A stretch of 64,000 nt of DNA from Paenibacillus borealis (GTDB lineage: Bacteria; Bacillota; Bacilli; Paenibacillales; Paenibacillaceae). How positions within the stretch are numbered: position 1 is the stretch's first letter; each line of letters begins with the position of its first letter. The position numbers were made by a program, and so were the translations under genes. Positions 44,372 to 52,949 of this stretch are shown here, in pieces. The stretch spans positions 2,170,001 through 2,234,000 of the forward strand of contig NZ_CP009285.1 of the NCBI RefSeq assembly GCF_000758665.1, in the 5' to 3' direction. Below the pieces are notes generated by a model. That model searched no databases, was not told the DNA's origin, and saw only the letters and a program-made list of their open reading frames with translations.

Positions 44372-44484
44372 TTCGGAGGATCGCGATATAGAAAGCCCCG
44401 GGCTGCGGACTTAAGATAAATATGTGGAAGTTGAACAGAGAGGCAGCGATATATGCTGCTGCGGAGGAAAAGGGAGGGAATTTG

Positions 44485-45441
44485 ATGTATAAAGCAAGCG
44501 CTGTCAAATTAGCCGGGGGCAACAGCCTGTGGAACAGGTTAAAGGAGCAGAAGTGGTTATTTGTGCTCATGCTGCCTGCGTTTATTGCGACATTGCTATT
44601 TTCTTACGGGCCTATGTTTGGGATGTATATGGCGTTTACGAATTATCAGCCGGGAGGAGGCACATTTCTGCACCAGTTCTTCGGGGCCGAATTCGTGGGC
44701 TTCAAATGGCTTGAATACTTCTTCACCACCGGTGATTTCTACCGGATCATGCGCAATACGCTGGCGACAAGCCTGCTGACCCTGCTGTTCGGGTTCCCGG
44801 CTCCGATCATCCTGGCGCTTATGCTGAATGAGGCAAGGCAGGGATTCTTCAAGCGTTTCGTGCAGACGGTCTCCTACCTGCCGCATTTCATCTCCTGGGT
44901 TATCGCAGCCAACATTGTGATAACCATGCTTGCTTCGGACGGCATGTTCAATAATCTCCTGGTGCTGCTGGGAATCGTCAAGGAACCGGTTGCTTTTCTG
45001 CAAAATGGACCCTTGTTCTGGTGGATCATCGCCTTGTCCAATATGTGGAAGGAGATGGGCTTCAGCGCCATTATGTACCTTGCTGCAATCTCTGCGGTGA
45101 ATCCCGAATTATATGAAGCTGCGAGGGTCGACGGGGCCAGCCGGTTCCGGCAGATGTGGCATATTACGCTGCCTGCGCTGCGCCCAACCATTGTAATTCT
45201 GGGAATCCTGGCGGTCGGCGGCATACTGAATGCGGGCTTTGAACAGCAATACCTGCTGCAGAATAACACCGTGCTCGAATACTCGGAGGTTATCGACATT
45301 TATGCTTACAAATACGGGCTGCAGAACAGCATGTTCTCTTACGGGGCTGCCGTGGGAATGTTCAAATCTGTAGTTGCCTTCATCCTAGTTGTCATTGTGA
45401 ACCGGATTTCCCGTAAAGTGAACGACCAGGCGTTGTTCTAA
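44485..45441 (+). CDS. Carbohydrate ABC transporter permease 1 of the second sugar locus (LplB type)
   Basis: 318 residues from the ATG at 44485, preceded by AAAGGGAGGG; an earlier in-frame Met at 44422 has no such site. It has six hydrophobic segments and EAA loop YEAARVDGASRFRQMWHITL. It is the first gene of a three-gene operon with permease 2 and the binding protein, and the operon lacks an ATPase gene. Confidence 0.92.
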   Translation: MYKASAVKLAGGNSLWNRLKEQKWLFVLMLPAFIATLLFSYGPMFGMYMAFTNYQPGGGTFLHQFFGAEFVGFKWLEYFFTTGDFYRIMRNTLATSLLTLLFGFPAPIILALMLNEARQGFFKRFVQTVSYLPHFISWVIAANIVITMLASDGMFNNLLVLLGIVKEPVAFLQNGPLFWWIIALSNMWKEMGFSAIMYLAAISAVNPELYEAARVDGASRFRQMWHITLPALRPTIVILGILAVGGILNAGFEQQYLLQNNTVLEYSEVIDIYAYKYGLQNSMFSYGAAVGMFKSVVAFILVVIVNRISRKVNDQALF

Positions 45442-45468
45442 ATACAAGAATAGAGAGGAGCGCTTGTA

Positions 45469-46359
45469 ATGATTTTAGACAGATTCGGTGATCATATCTT
45501 CAGATTCATTGTATATTCCATTCTTATCCTTGTCCTGCTGGTTACCTTTCTGCCCTTTTGGAATATTCTCGTTCTTTCCTTGAACAGCGCGGAGGATACA
45601 GTGAGGGGCGGCGTCTACTTCTGGCCCAGAGTCCTCACCCTGGACAGCTATAATCAGATACTCAAAGACAGCGAGATTATGAGCGGTTTATGGGTAACGG
45701 TCAAACGGACCGTGGTTGGTGCTCCGCTGTCGGTACTTGTCATTACGATGCTGGCGTATCCGCTGAGCCGGCGTAATCTGGTAGGCCGCAAGGGCTGGAA
45801 TCTCTACTTCGTCTTTACCATGTATTTCGGCGGCGGTCTGATTCCCTATTACATGGTGCTCAAAGCGCTTAACATGATTGATACGTTCTCTGTATTTATC
45901 CTGCCAAGCCTGATGAATGTTTTCTATATGATCATTGTCCGCACGTTTATGGAACAGCTGCCCGGTGAGATCGAAGAGTCGGCGAGGGTAGACGGGGCGA
46001 ATGACCTGACGATTTTCTTCCGGATCGTACTGCCGCTGACCACGCCTGTACTGGCGACAGTGGGTCTGTTTCAGGCCATCGGGCACTGGAATTCCTGGTT
46101 CGATTCGTATGCGTTCACCTACAGCTCTGATCTGAAGACCCTGCAGGCCGTACTCGTCAAAATATTAAGCCAGTTCCAGACCGGAGGCATGGTGTCGCAG
46201 ACGCAAATGCTGGCCAATTCGGCTAAGCGGAATGCGGTCTCCAGCGATACAATCCGGATGGCGGCGACGATGGTGGCAACCCTGCCGATTATTCTCGTGT
46301 ATCCCTTCCTGCAGAAGTACTTTGTCAAGGGTATGACACTGGGGGCAGTAAAAAGTTAA
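45469..46359 (+). CDS. Carbohydrate ABC transporter permease 2 of the second sugar locus (YtcP type)
   Basis: 296 residues with six hydrophobic segments, the EAA-type loop IEESARVDGANDLTIFFRIV and the terminal GMTLGAVKS. AGAGAGGAG precedes the ATG. It forms the translocation pore with permease 1, 27 bases upstream. Confidence 0.93.
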   Translation: MILDRFGDHIFRFIVYSILILVLLVTFLPFWNILVLSLNSAEDTVRGGVYFWPRVLTLDSYNQILKDSEIMSGLWVTVKRTVVGAPLSVLVITMLAYPLSRRNLVGRKGWNLYFVFTMYFGGGLIPYYMVLKALNMIDTFSVFILPSLMNVFYMIIVRTFMEQLPGEIEESARVDGANDLTIFFRIVLPLTTPVLATVGLFQAIGHWNSWFDSYAFTYSSDLKTLQAVLVKILSQFQTGGMVSQTQMLANSAKRNAVSSDTIRMAATMVATLPIILVYPFLQKYFVKGMTLGAVKS

Positions 46360-46452
46360 TATAGTTAAACAGATTCTGAAGGGAGGTGGGCGGAAGCTTG
46401 TGTCTTGCTGCTTAATGCACTAATGAATTCTTATTTAATAGGAGGAATCAGG

Positions 46453-48090
46453 GTGTCAATGATAAACAAAAACAGATGGATGAATGCGGGGATCTCTGCG
46501 GCACTTATTGCCGGACTGCTGGCTGGCTGCGCTTCTGGTGGCGGGAAAGAAAATGCTGAACCAAATACAAATACAAATACAGCAGCCGGAGAAGAGACCA
46601 CGCAGGAGTCGATCACATTAACCTGGTTTGACGGAAATACCAAGGGAGAACCGTTCACGGATACAGTGGCCCAGGAAATTACGAAGCGGACCGGCATACA
46701 GGTCTCTATTCAGCAGCCAACCGGAAATCCGACGGAGAAGCTTAGCCTGATGCTTGCCAGCGGCGACTATCCGGATGTGGTGCTCATGAGCCGCGGCGAT
46801 GCATCCCTCGATAAATATATTACAAGCGGCGCATTCATTCCGCTCGATGATTTAATTGAACAGTTCGGCCCGGACCTGAAAGCCATGTACGGCGACACCT
46901 TGCAGAAAACCCGTTACAAAGACGGCAAGAACTACTACTTCGCGAACTGGTACGGACTGGACAGCGACCCCGTTTTCGGGATGAATATAAGACAGAACCT
47001 GCTGGAGGAGCTGGCACCGGACAAGGCAGACGGCTCCACTCCGTTCACTACGGATGAATTCGAAGCCCTGCTCAAGAGCTTCAAAGCGAAATATCCGACC
47101 ATTGACGGCAAGGAATCCATTCCGATGGCGATGAACGGTGAGAACATGGGGGCTATTCTGGGAACGTTCAAGGGAATGTGGGGCCTCAAAACCTACTACG
47201 ATAACAACGGAACGCTGCAATATGATGTGAAGGATCCGAAGTACCGTGAGATGATGATGTACATTAACCGTCTGTACCGCGAAGGTCTGATTGAGAAGGA
47301 ATTTGCTATCAGCAAAACCCAAACATGGATTCAGAAGCTTGCTACAGGTGCGGTATTCGCCACACCGGCAGCATATTGGGATCCGGGGAACGGGAATGCA
47401 GCACTAAAAAAAGACGGCGGGGTGAAGAACCAGCTGTTCGCCTACAAGGTAGTGGCACCTGGGGTCGATCCGGCACAGACAACCTTTGGACCGCGAAGCT
47501 CCCTGGGCTGGGATGCCATCGGGATTACCAAGAACAACAAGCATCCGGAAGAAACGATGAAGCTGTTCAATTTCCTGGCCAGCGACGAAGGGCAGCATCT
47601 GCTGTTATGGGGGCTGGAAGGTCAGCAATACACTATGGTAGACGGCAAAAGACAGCCGGAACCGGCGTTCCTGCAGAGCTTCAAGGACAACTGGGATGAT
47701 ACGGTGAAAAAGAGCGGTGTCCGTAAATGGCTGTGGTTCATCAAAAACGGACTGGACCCTAATGGCCAGCCTTACGATTTGGCCGTCAAATATCAGCGCA
47801 GTGAAGGCGATGAGCTGGCGATCAAGAGCCTGGGGGACTCCGTGTGGGATACAGCGGAATTTGACAATCTGAACCCTGACGGCGGAACACCGGAAGCACT
47901 GACTGCCCAGAAGGTTAAGGATATTATGGACCAGAGCATCACAAGAACGATTATTGCCGCGTCCGAGGAAGCTGCAAACGCCACCTTCGACAAGATGCTT
48001 GCCGATATGAAGAAGGCCGGGGATGAGGAAGTGGAGAAGATCATTAATCAGAAATACAAAGAACGTATGGAGCTGTGGGCTTCCAAATAA
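46453..48090 (+). CDS. Extracellular solute-binding lipoprotein of the second sugar locus
   Basis: About 545 residues from a GTG at 46453, six bases after GGAGGA; an ATG two codons later (46459) is possible. The lipobox is LLAGCASGG, followed by an Asn/Thr-rich linker. Binding-domain features are LASGDYPDVVLMSRGDAS and SLGWDAIGITKNN. The domain resembles the other large LplA-type protein in the window (22609) in layout but little in detail, so a different oligosaccharide is likely. A terminator follows. Confidence 0.92.
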   Translation: MSMINKNRWMNAGISAALIAGLLAGCASGGGKENAEPNTNTNTAAGEETTQESITLTWFDGNTKGEPFTDTVAQEITKRTGIQVSIQQPTGNPTEKLSLMLASGDYPDVVLMSRGDASLDKYITSGAFIPLDDLIEQFGPDLKAMYGDTLQKTRYKDGKNYYFANWYGLDSDPVFGMNIRQNLLEELAPDKADGSTPFTTDEFEALLKSFKAKYPTIDGKESIPMAMNGENMGAILGTFKGMWGLKTYYDNNGTLQYDVKDPKYREMMMYINRLYREGLIEKEFAISKTQTWIQKLATGAVFATPAAYWDPGNGNAALKKDGGVKNQLFAYKVVAPGVDPAQTTFGPRSSLGWDAIGITKNNKHPEETMKLFNFLASDEGQHLLLWGLEGQQYTMVDGKRQPEPAFLQSFKDNWDDTVKKSGVRKWLWFIKNGLDPNGQPYDLAVKYQRSEGDELAIKSLGDSVWDTAEFDNLNPDGGTPEALTAQKVKDIMDQSITRTIIAASEEAANATFDKMLADMKKAGDEEVEKIINQKYKERMELWASK

Positions 48091-48100
48091 ACTGAACTTT

Positions 48101-48140
48101 AGGGCGTCCTTCCTCATGCATGTGGAGGGAAGCCCTTTTT
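48101..48140. terminator. Terminator between the binding-protein gene and the convergent glycosidase
   Basis: AGGGCGTCCTTCCTC pairs with GAGGGAAGCCCT around ATGCATGTG, then TTTTT. It serves the plus-strand operon and perhaps the opposite gene. Confidence 0.8.
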
Positions 48141-48236
48141 GTTATATGGTGAGCAGCAGATTGCGGGCTGGAACCGTTACAGTTGCCAAGAAGAATCTCA
48201 GCAGTTCCAGGACAGCAGAAGAGCTGCTCGGTCAGC

Positions 48237-50786
48237 TCAGCCTCCGTTCTGTCTTTGATATCTAGTCAGATCCTGCTTAACGATGATGATAGTCTCCCCG
48301 GCAAAAGTCTGAATATCACCGGTTTGTCCTGTGTGCACCTGTACCTCTCCGGAGGAACGGGTGCATTCGGCTCCTTGCTCCCATGGAATGTAGAAGGACA
48401 GCGGGGCTCCCGCTTCACTGAACACCTCGATTCGCTGCACCTCACCTGCCCGGATGGACGCGCTGACCAGGAAGCCGCCTACCGCTCGCAGAGTGCGGAA
48501 TTCTGCACTTTGCTGCTCCGGCCAGTTTGGGAAAAAGCGCAGCACACCGCTATAGCTCTGGAGCAGGCACTCGTTGATGACGGCGGGCAGTGCGAAGTTC
48601 TCGAACCAGATGCCCATGCGTGCCATGAAGCTGAAGTCGTCCGTATCGGAGTAGCGCCCGCCGCTCATCAGCGCTTTATCTGTGCAGGTGCCGTTAGGCA
48701 GCAGGCAATAGGAGATCTGCCGCTTGAACCGCTCCAGATCAAGGATGCCGAGCCGGGCTCCGGCCAGGGGCTGGAACACCAGCTCATTGCCGCCTTCATT
48801 GAGATGATTGCGGTAAGTATTCACCGCAGTCTGATACTCGGCGGGCGGAGAATGCAGACCGTGCTCTTCCCCGGGGAAGACCGTAGTCAGCGGAACCGGC
48901 ACATTATAGACGACCTCCGGGTCTTCATCTGCCACGGATACGAATACCCGGCCGGCAGCGGATTCTGCTGCCGGATACTCCGGGAAGTGATTCAGGATGT
49001 CCTGTACTTCTGTTAGCAGGGCCCCTTCTGCTTCATCTTCTCCCAGAACGGCACAGGCGCTGATGAACGCCCGGAAGAGAAATTTGGTCAGCGTAAGATC
49101 GATCAGGCAATCGCTGTTGCGGGCAAATCCCGGCGTGATCTCATACAATTCAGGCACCACTGTCGGGAAAATATGATAGCAGCCGTCCTCCCAAGGCTGA
49201 CCATAAGCTTCGGGACGTTTCATATAAGCAGTCATGAACAGAACGGCTTCCTTCATGGGTGTGAAGGCGCGGCTGCGCAGGAATTCCTTATCCATGGAAT
49301 ATAAGTAATGCCACCATAAACTCTGTACTGTCCATGGAGTCTCGCATATTTCCCAGCCCCAATGCGGAACAGGGTAAGGCATCATGCTCATTTCTACAGG
49401 GTAGGCAGAATGCGGGAAATAGGCGCCGGGCAGTCCGTAATATTCGCGTGCCCATTTGCGGCTGACCGGCAGTACATGATCCACCATGTCTGCGTAAGGC
49501 AGATGCTTCTCCAGGTGGTTGCTGGAGAATGTCACCCAGAACGGCTGCTGCGTGTTGTAGTTCATATGATAGTCACCGTGCCACTCCGCTCCGATGGAGC
49601 CGTAGCTCCAGTTGGCGAACAGTCCGGGGCAGGTTATTCCCGCCTTGACAGAGCAGTTCAGGAAGTAGAGATTCCGGTACCAGACCCGCTCCAGAAATTC
49701 ATCCTCCAAGGCGACGAAGGAGTGTCCCCAGTATTCCCGCCATGCTTCCCGGGTCTGCGCCAGCGCGTGGTCGTAACCGGTGCGTGTCGGCGCGTTCATC
49801 CCAGCAGATGCGCTAGGTCCGGGTTGAGCACCGATTACAGTTCCTGTGTCAGCGATAACTCCACCAGCCGCCACCTCCGCCGCGAAGCCCTCCCATAATT
49901 CTGCGCAAGCCAGGAAGCCGCCGGATTTCCCGGAGGTGTCCAGGCGTGCCTTGTCTCCGCCGCTGACTACTTCTGCCCCCGCCAGCCGGACCGCCAGCCG
50001 GAAGGCTTTGTCCTGCTTATGCGGAATGTACGGCGAAGCGGGAAACTCCAGATGCGGCAGAATTTGTGTTAAAGACAGTACGCCAGCCGCAGCTTCGTTC
50101 TCCCAATGCACTGGAGGGAATTCCTGCGGTGTCTTGGGATCGGGGATGAGCCTGGCCTCATGGAACAGCGGAACCTGCGAACGGGTCGCTGTATCTGTCA
50201 CCGACATCCACACCCGGTCCTGTTCCGCCTCCACAAACAGCTCGAACACCGCCGGTTTACCGCCGATGAGGAAATCAACCGTGCAGCGTCCATCACCAAT
50301 ATGCACCGTGTGGCCCAGCACCTCCGCGCGGCGCCGGTCATACCGGAGCAGCAGTGAGCCGCAGGGCATCGGGCGCGGATAAGGCTTGCTGTAATTATCT
50401 CCGGCCATTTCACAGTATTCGCGGTACCACGGGTTGTCCGTAAGCTGGCGGAGATCATCAGGAAGCGCAGCGAAGCGGTCATACACTTCCCGGAAGGTCA
50501 GAATCTCCTCCGCGTGATGCTCGGCAATCCGGATATCCCAGACATTGTTGTGGCCGAAGTGAAGCATAACCGCATCCGGCCGGGTGGTCACCACTACACC
50601 CAGTCCGCCGTTGCCCAGCAGCGCCCCTTCGAAGAAATCCGCGGCCGGGCCGCTGAAGGTAATATTATGCCGCCCGGCCTGTTCCTGGGTATGAACCTGC
50701 CCGCTTGCCGCTGCATAACCCGCTGCTGATCCCGGTTCCGCCGCCTCCGCACCCTTCGTCACCGAAGATATCTTAGTTTTTTTCAT
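48237..50786 (-). CDS. GH95-like (alpha/alpha)6-barrel glycoside hydrolase
   Basis: 849 residues from an ATG at 50786 with AGAGGAGG upstream. The core element EWHGDYHMNYNTQQPFW aligns with the GH95 active-site motif and keeps both asparagines of N-x-N. A LLGNGGLGVVV start also fits. Other GH95 motifs are weak, so it is a distant member or a sister family. Low-complexity Ala/Gly segments occur at the N-terminus (about 10-30) and near 310-330. No signal peptide. It is convergent with the second sugar operon, and a cre-like site and TGTACCT box lie 190-250 bases upstream. Substrate unknown. Confidence 0.65.
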   Translation of the reverse strand: MKKTKISSVTKGAEAAEPGSAAGYAAASGQVHTQEQAGRHNITFSGPAADFFEGALLGNGGLGVVVTTRPDAVMLHFGHNNVWDIRIAEHHAEEILTFREVYDRFAALPDDLRQLTDNPWYREYCEMAGDNYSKPYPRPMPCGSLLLRYDRRRAEVLGHTVHIGDGRCTVDFLIGGKPAVFELFVEAEQDRVWMSVTDTATRSQVPLFHEARLIPDPKTPQEFPPVHWENEAAAGVLSLTQILPHLEFPASPYIPHKQDKAFRLAVRLAGAEVVSGGDKARLDTSGKSGGFLACAELWEGFAAEVAAGGVIADTGTVIGAQPGPSASAGMNAPTRTGYDHALAQTREAWREYWGHSFVALEDEFLERVWYRNLYFLNCSVKAGITCPGLFANWSYGSIGAEWHGDYHMNYNTQQPFWVTFSSNHLEKHLPYADMVDHVLPVSRKWAREYYGLPGAYFPHSAYPVEMSMMPYPVPHWGWEICETPWTVQSLWWHYLYSMDKEFLRSRAFTPMKEAVLFMTAYMKRPEAYGQPWEDGCYHIFPTVVPELYEITPGFARNSDCLIDLTLTKFLFRAFISACAVLGEDEAEGALLTEVQDILNHFPEYPAAESAAGRVFVSVADEDPEVVYNVPVPLTTVFPGEEHGLHSPPAEYQTAVNTYRNHLNEGGNELVFQPLAGARLGILDLERFKRQISYCLLPNGTCTDKALMSGGRYSDTDDFSFMARMGIWFENFALPAVINECLLQSYSGVLRFFPNWPEQQSAEFRTLRAVGGFLVSASIRAGEVQRIEVFSEAGAPLSFYIPWEQGAECTRSSGEVQVHTGQTGDIQTFAGETIIIVKQDLTRYQRQNGG

Positions 50787-50970
50787 AATAGTTAGGCCTC
50801 CTCTAAGCTGTATTGAACTGTTTTTCCAGATACACTAAACCGTCTATATGATTTGCCTGTATAAATCGTAGGCGATTCCCGCCGGAAAGTATTTAGCAGA
50901 GGGTCCGGTTGTTGCACGATCGGCGGGTGAATTGACGCTGAGTCTCTGTGCAACGCCTGAACGGGCAAAA

Positions 50971-51045
50971 GGTACCCAACAGCCGCAAGTGTACCTTTAC
51001 GCTGAAACATCCTCCGGCTTATATTCAGCATAGAAAGCGCTATCA
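50971..51045. promoter_or_regulatory. TGTACCT box with cre-like site AGAAAGCGCTATCA
   Basis: GGTACCC, GTGTACCTTTACG and AGAAAGCGCTATCA (51032-51045) repeat the pattern at 13335 and 20377, though the spacing is 37 rather than 41 bases. The box lies between the divergent GH95-like and DsbA-like genes; which one it controls is unclear. Confidence 0.45.
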
Positions 51046-51083
51046 ATAAGCGGTGTCAATTTGTTCTAGGGGGATAAATAGGG

Positions 51084-51812
51084 ATGGCTAAATCGAAGGT
51101 AAAACAAACAAAGAAAAGTTACGGTTTCGCATTTCCGGTCATTGTAATCTGTGTGCTGGTGCTGGCCGTATCCGTGGTGTTCCTGACCCGGACCAAGGCA
51201 GCGGGCGGGCTGGACGGACTGCCCAATTATACGGAAATCCGCGGAGACTTCGATGCGAATGGCCTGAAATATGAGAAGCAGCCGCATCTGGGCGGCAGCA
51301 CAGCCAAAGCCAAGGTGATTGAATTCGCAGATTTCAAGTGTCCGGCCTGCAAAAAGTGGAAGGAGACTTATTTTGAACAATTTAAACGTGATTTCATCGA
51401 TACCGGCAAAGCAGAGCTGTTCTTCATCAACTTTGCCTTCATCGACCGGGATTCGATTATGGCAGCCAGCGCAGGTGAAGCGGTATTTGCCCAGGACAAC
51501 GATAAATTCTGGGAATTCATGAGCAAGTTGTATGACCACCAGGGGGATGAGACGAAGATTTGGGCTACACCGCAGTTCATGCTTGATTTCGTGAAGGATA
51601 ATATCAGCGGCATAGATTATGAACGCTTCGCGAAGGATTTGCAGGCGCATACGTACATGCTTCCGGTCAAGGAGGATTTCAAAACCGCAGGAAATTATGG
51701 GGTGAACGGGACTCCGAAGTTTATGGTGAACGGCCAATTGCTGCCGGGCTCATCCTACGAAGAGCTGGCTGCCGCCATTGAAGCCGCGCAGGCTTCGAAC
51801 GTTACAGAGTAA
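51084..51812 (+). CDS. Membrane-anchored DsbA family thiol-disulfide protein
   Basis: 242 residues. One membrane helix (about 15-35) with a basic N-terminus anchors it facing out. The thioredoxin fold carries Cys86-Pro-Ala-Cys89 (FKCPACKKW) and the cis-proline motif GTPKFMVNG near 209, in the order of DsbA/BdbD-type oxidases. It would make or reshuffle disulfides in secreted proteins. No DsbB/BdbC partner is next to it. A cre-like site lies 38 bases upstream. Confidence 0.9.
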   Translation: MAKSKVKQTKKSYGFAFPVIVICVLVLAVSVVFLTRTKAAGGLDGLPNYTEIRGDFDANGLKYEKQPHLGGSTAKAKVIEFADFKCPACKKWKETYFEQFKRDFIDTGKAELFFINFAFIDRDSIMAASAGEAVFAQDNDKFWEFMSKLYDHQGDETKIWATPQFMLDFVKDNISGIDYERFAKDLQAHTYMLPVKEDFKTAGNYGVNGTPKFMVNGQLLPGSSYEELAAAIEAAQASNVTE

Positions 51813-51845
51813 CCGCACCAACGAAAGGAAGGGAGGGGAGCCGGT

Positions 51846-52703
51846 CTGAAATTTTCCGCGATACACCCTTATGTCTATCTGGCTACCCGCTATCCTTTTG
51901 CCAAAGGGCAATCCAGCTCCCCGAGAATCTGCTACATGAGCTCGGTTTACCTGATCAGCGGAGGATACGGGCTGCTCCTGACCGGCGGACAGACTCTCCG
52001 GGTTAGCCCGGGGATGCTGATCCATGTTCCGCCCGGACAGCTTCATGAATGGCGGGCTGACGCTGCCGAACCCATGATTCATCTGTGCTGCTATTTCGAT
52101 TGGCATCCTGTGGACCGGGAGGGCGTCTTCGACTGGGCCTGCCCGATCTGCTACAAGCCGGAGCAGCTGAAGGAGGAGATGCTGGGGCCTCTTTTCCCGT
52201 ATCCGCTTCCGCTGTCCGTGGATGTGGGGCTGCTGCGCGGGTGGACAGAGCGGTTTCAGAGGTTCTACAAGGCAGGGGAATTCGACAATGAGCAGACCTT
52301 CATCCGCAATTTGACCATTCAGCGTCATTTCCAAGAGTTCATTGATGATCTGCTGCATCTGCTGTTGAGCGGCCAGCCCATCCCGGACAGGCGGATCAGC
52401 TCGCTGCTGGAACAGATGGAGCAGGATTTGCTGCATGATGTACCGAAGCCGCTGGAGGCATATTACAGCAGTCTTCAGCTGAGCCGGGGGCATTTCTTCG
52501 AGCTGTTCCGCAAATCTACCGGGGCCTCACCTGTGGAGTATATGAACCGCTTCCGGGTCAACCGGGCCAAGGAAGACCTGCTGCATAGCCCGCTGAGTAT
52601 TACTGAGATTGCCGAGAAATACCACTTCAGCTCACTCCACTACTTCTCCCGCCTCTTCCACCGCCAGACCGGCCAGACTCCGCGGGAATTCCGCACACGC
52701 TAA
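51846..52703 (+). CDS. AraC family transcriptional regulator with cupin sensor
   Basis: 285 residues if a CTG at 51846 is used: GGGAGGGG lies about seven bases before it, and the N-terminal stretch HPYVYLATRYPFAKG is in frame and fits the family. The first internal Met (51936) has no ribosome site. The sensor has the AraC cupin motif VSPGMLIHVPPGQLHEW. The C-terminal 95 residues are the double helix-turn-helix (SRGHFFELFRKSTGASP; ITEIAEKYHFSSLHYFSRLF). It lies 34 bases after the DsbA-like gene and may be in its operon. Target unknown. Confidence 0.85.
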   Translation: MKFSAIHPYVYLATRYPFAKGQSSSPRICYMSSVYLISGGYGLLLTGGQTLRVSPGMLIHVPPGQLHEWRADAAEPMIHLCCYFDWHPVDREGVFDWACPICYKPEQLKEEMLGPLFPYPLPLSVDVGLLRGWTERFQRFYKAGEFDNEQTFIRNLTIQRHFQEFIDDLLHLLLSGQPIPDRRISSLLEQMEQDLLHDVPKPLEAYYSSLQLSRGHFFELFRKSTGASPVEYMNRFRVNRAKEDLLHSPLSITEIAEKYHFSSLHYFSRLFHRQTGQTPREFRTR

Positions 52704-52769
52704 GGGAAGCATTCCCGGCTGCAGAGGAGATAGAGCAGAAGCTGCAGAAGAGCATACAGAACCAGAAGG

Positions 52770-52803
52770 ATCTCCTGCACCCGCAATGGGGCGGGGGATT
52801 TTT
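52770..52803 (+). terminator. Probable terminator after the AraC gene
   Basis: CCCGC and GGCGGGGG form a short imperfect stem before TTTTT. Confidence 0.4.
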
Positions 52804-52826
52804 AATGTTCTGCGGGGATAAGCACC

Positions 52827-52844
52827 GCTTATACCAGTATAAGC
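52827..52844. promoter_or_regulatory. Perfect 18-base palindrome upstream of the phosphodiesterase gene
   Basis: GCTTATACCAGTATAAGC has 7-base arms and a CCAG centre. It lies just upstream of TTAACA (about 52854) and TATAAT (52878-52883), so it may be an operator of this promoter. Confidence 0.5.
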
Positions 52845-52949
52845 AACGTCTATTTAACAAGCGCACGGGCTGCCGTCTATAATAACCACAGAGATTAATT
52901 CCTAGTTATCTCATTGGAATATCTAAATATCACTGGACGGAGTGAGATT

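Noticed and set aside
48142..48240. Remnant gene between the second sugar operon terminator and the GH95-like gene
   Set aside because: A short frame (AGTVTVAKKNLSSSRTAEEL) suggests coding but matches nothing I recognise and lacks a start.
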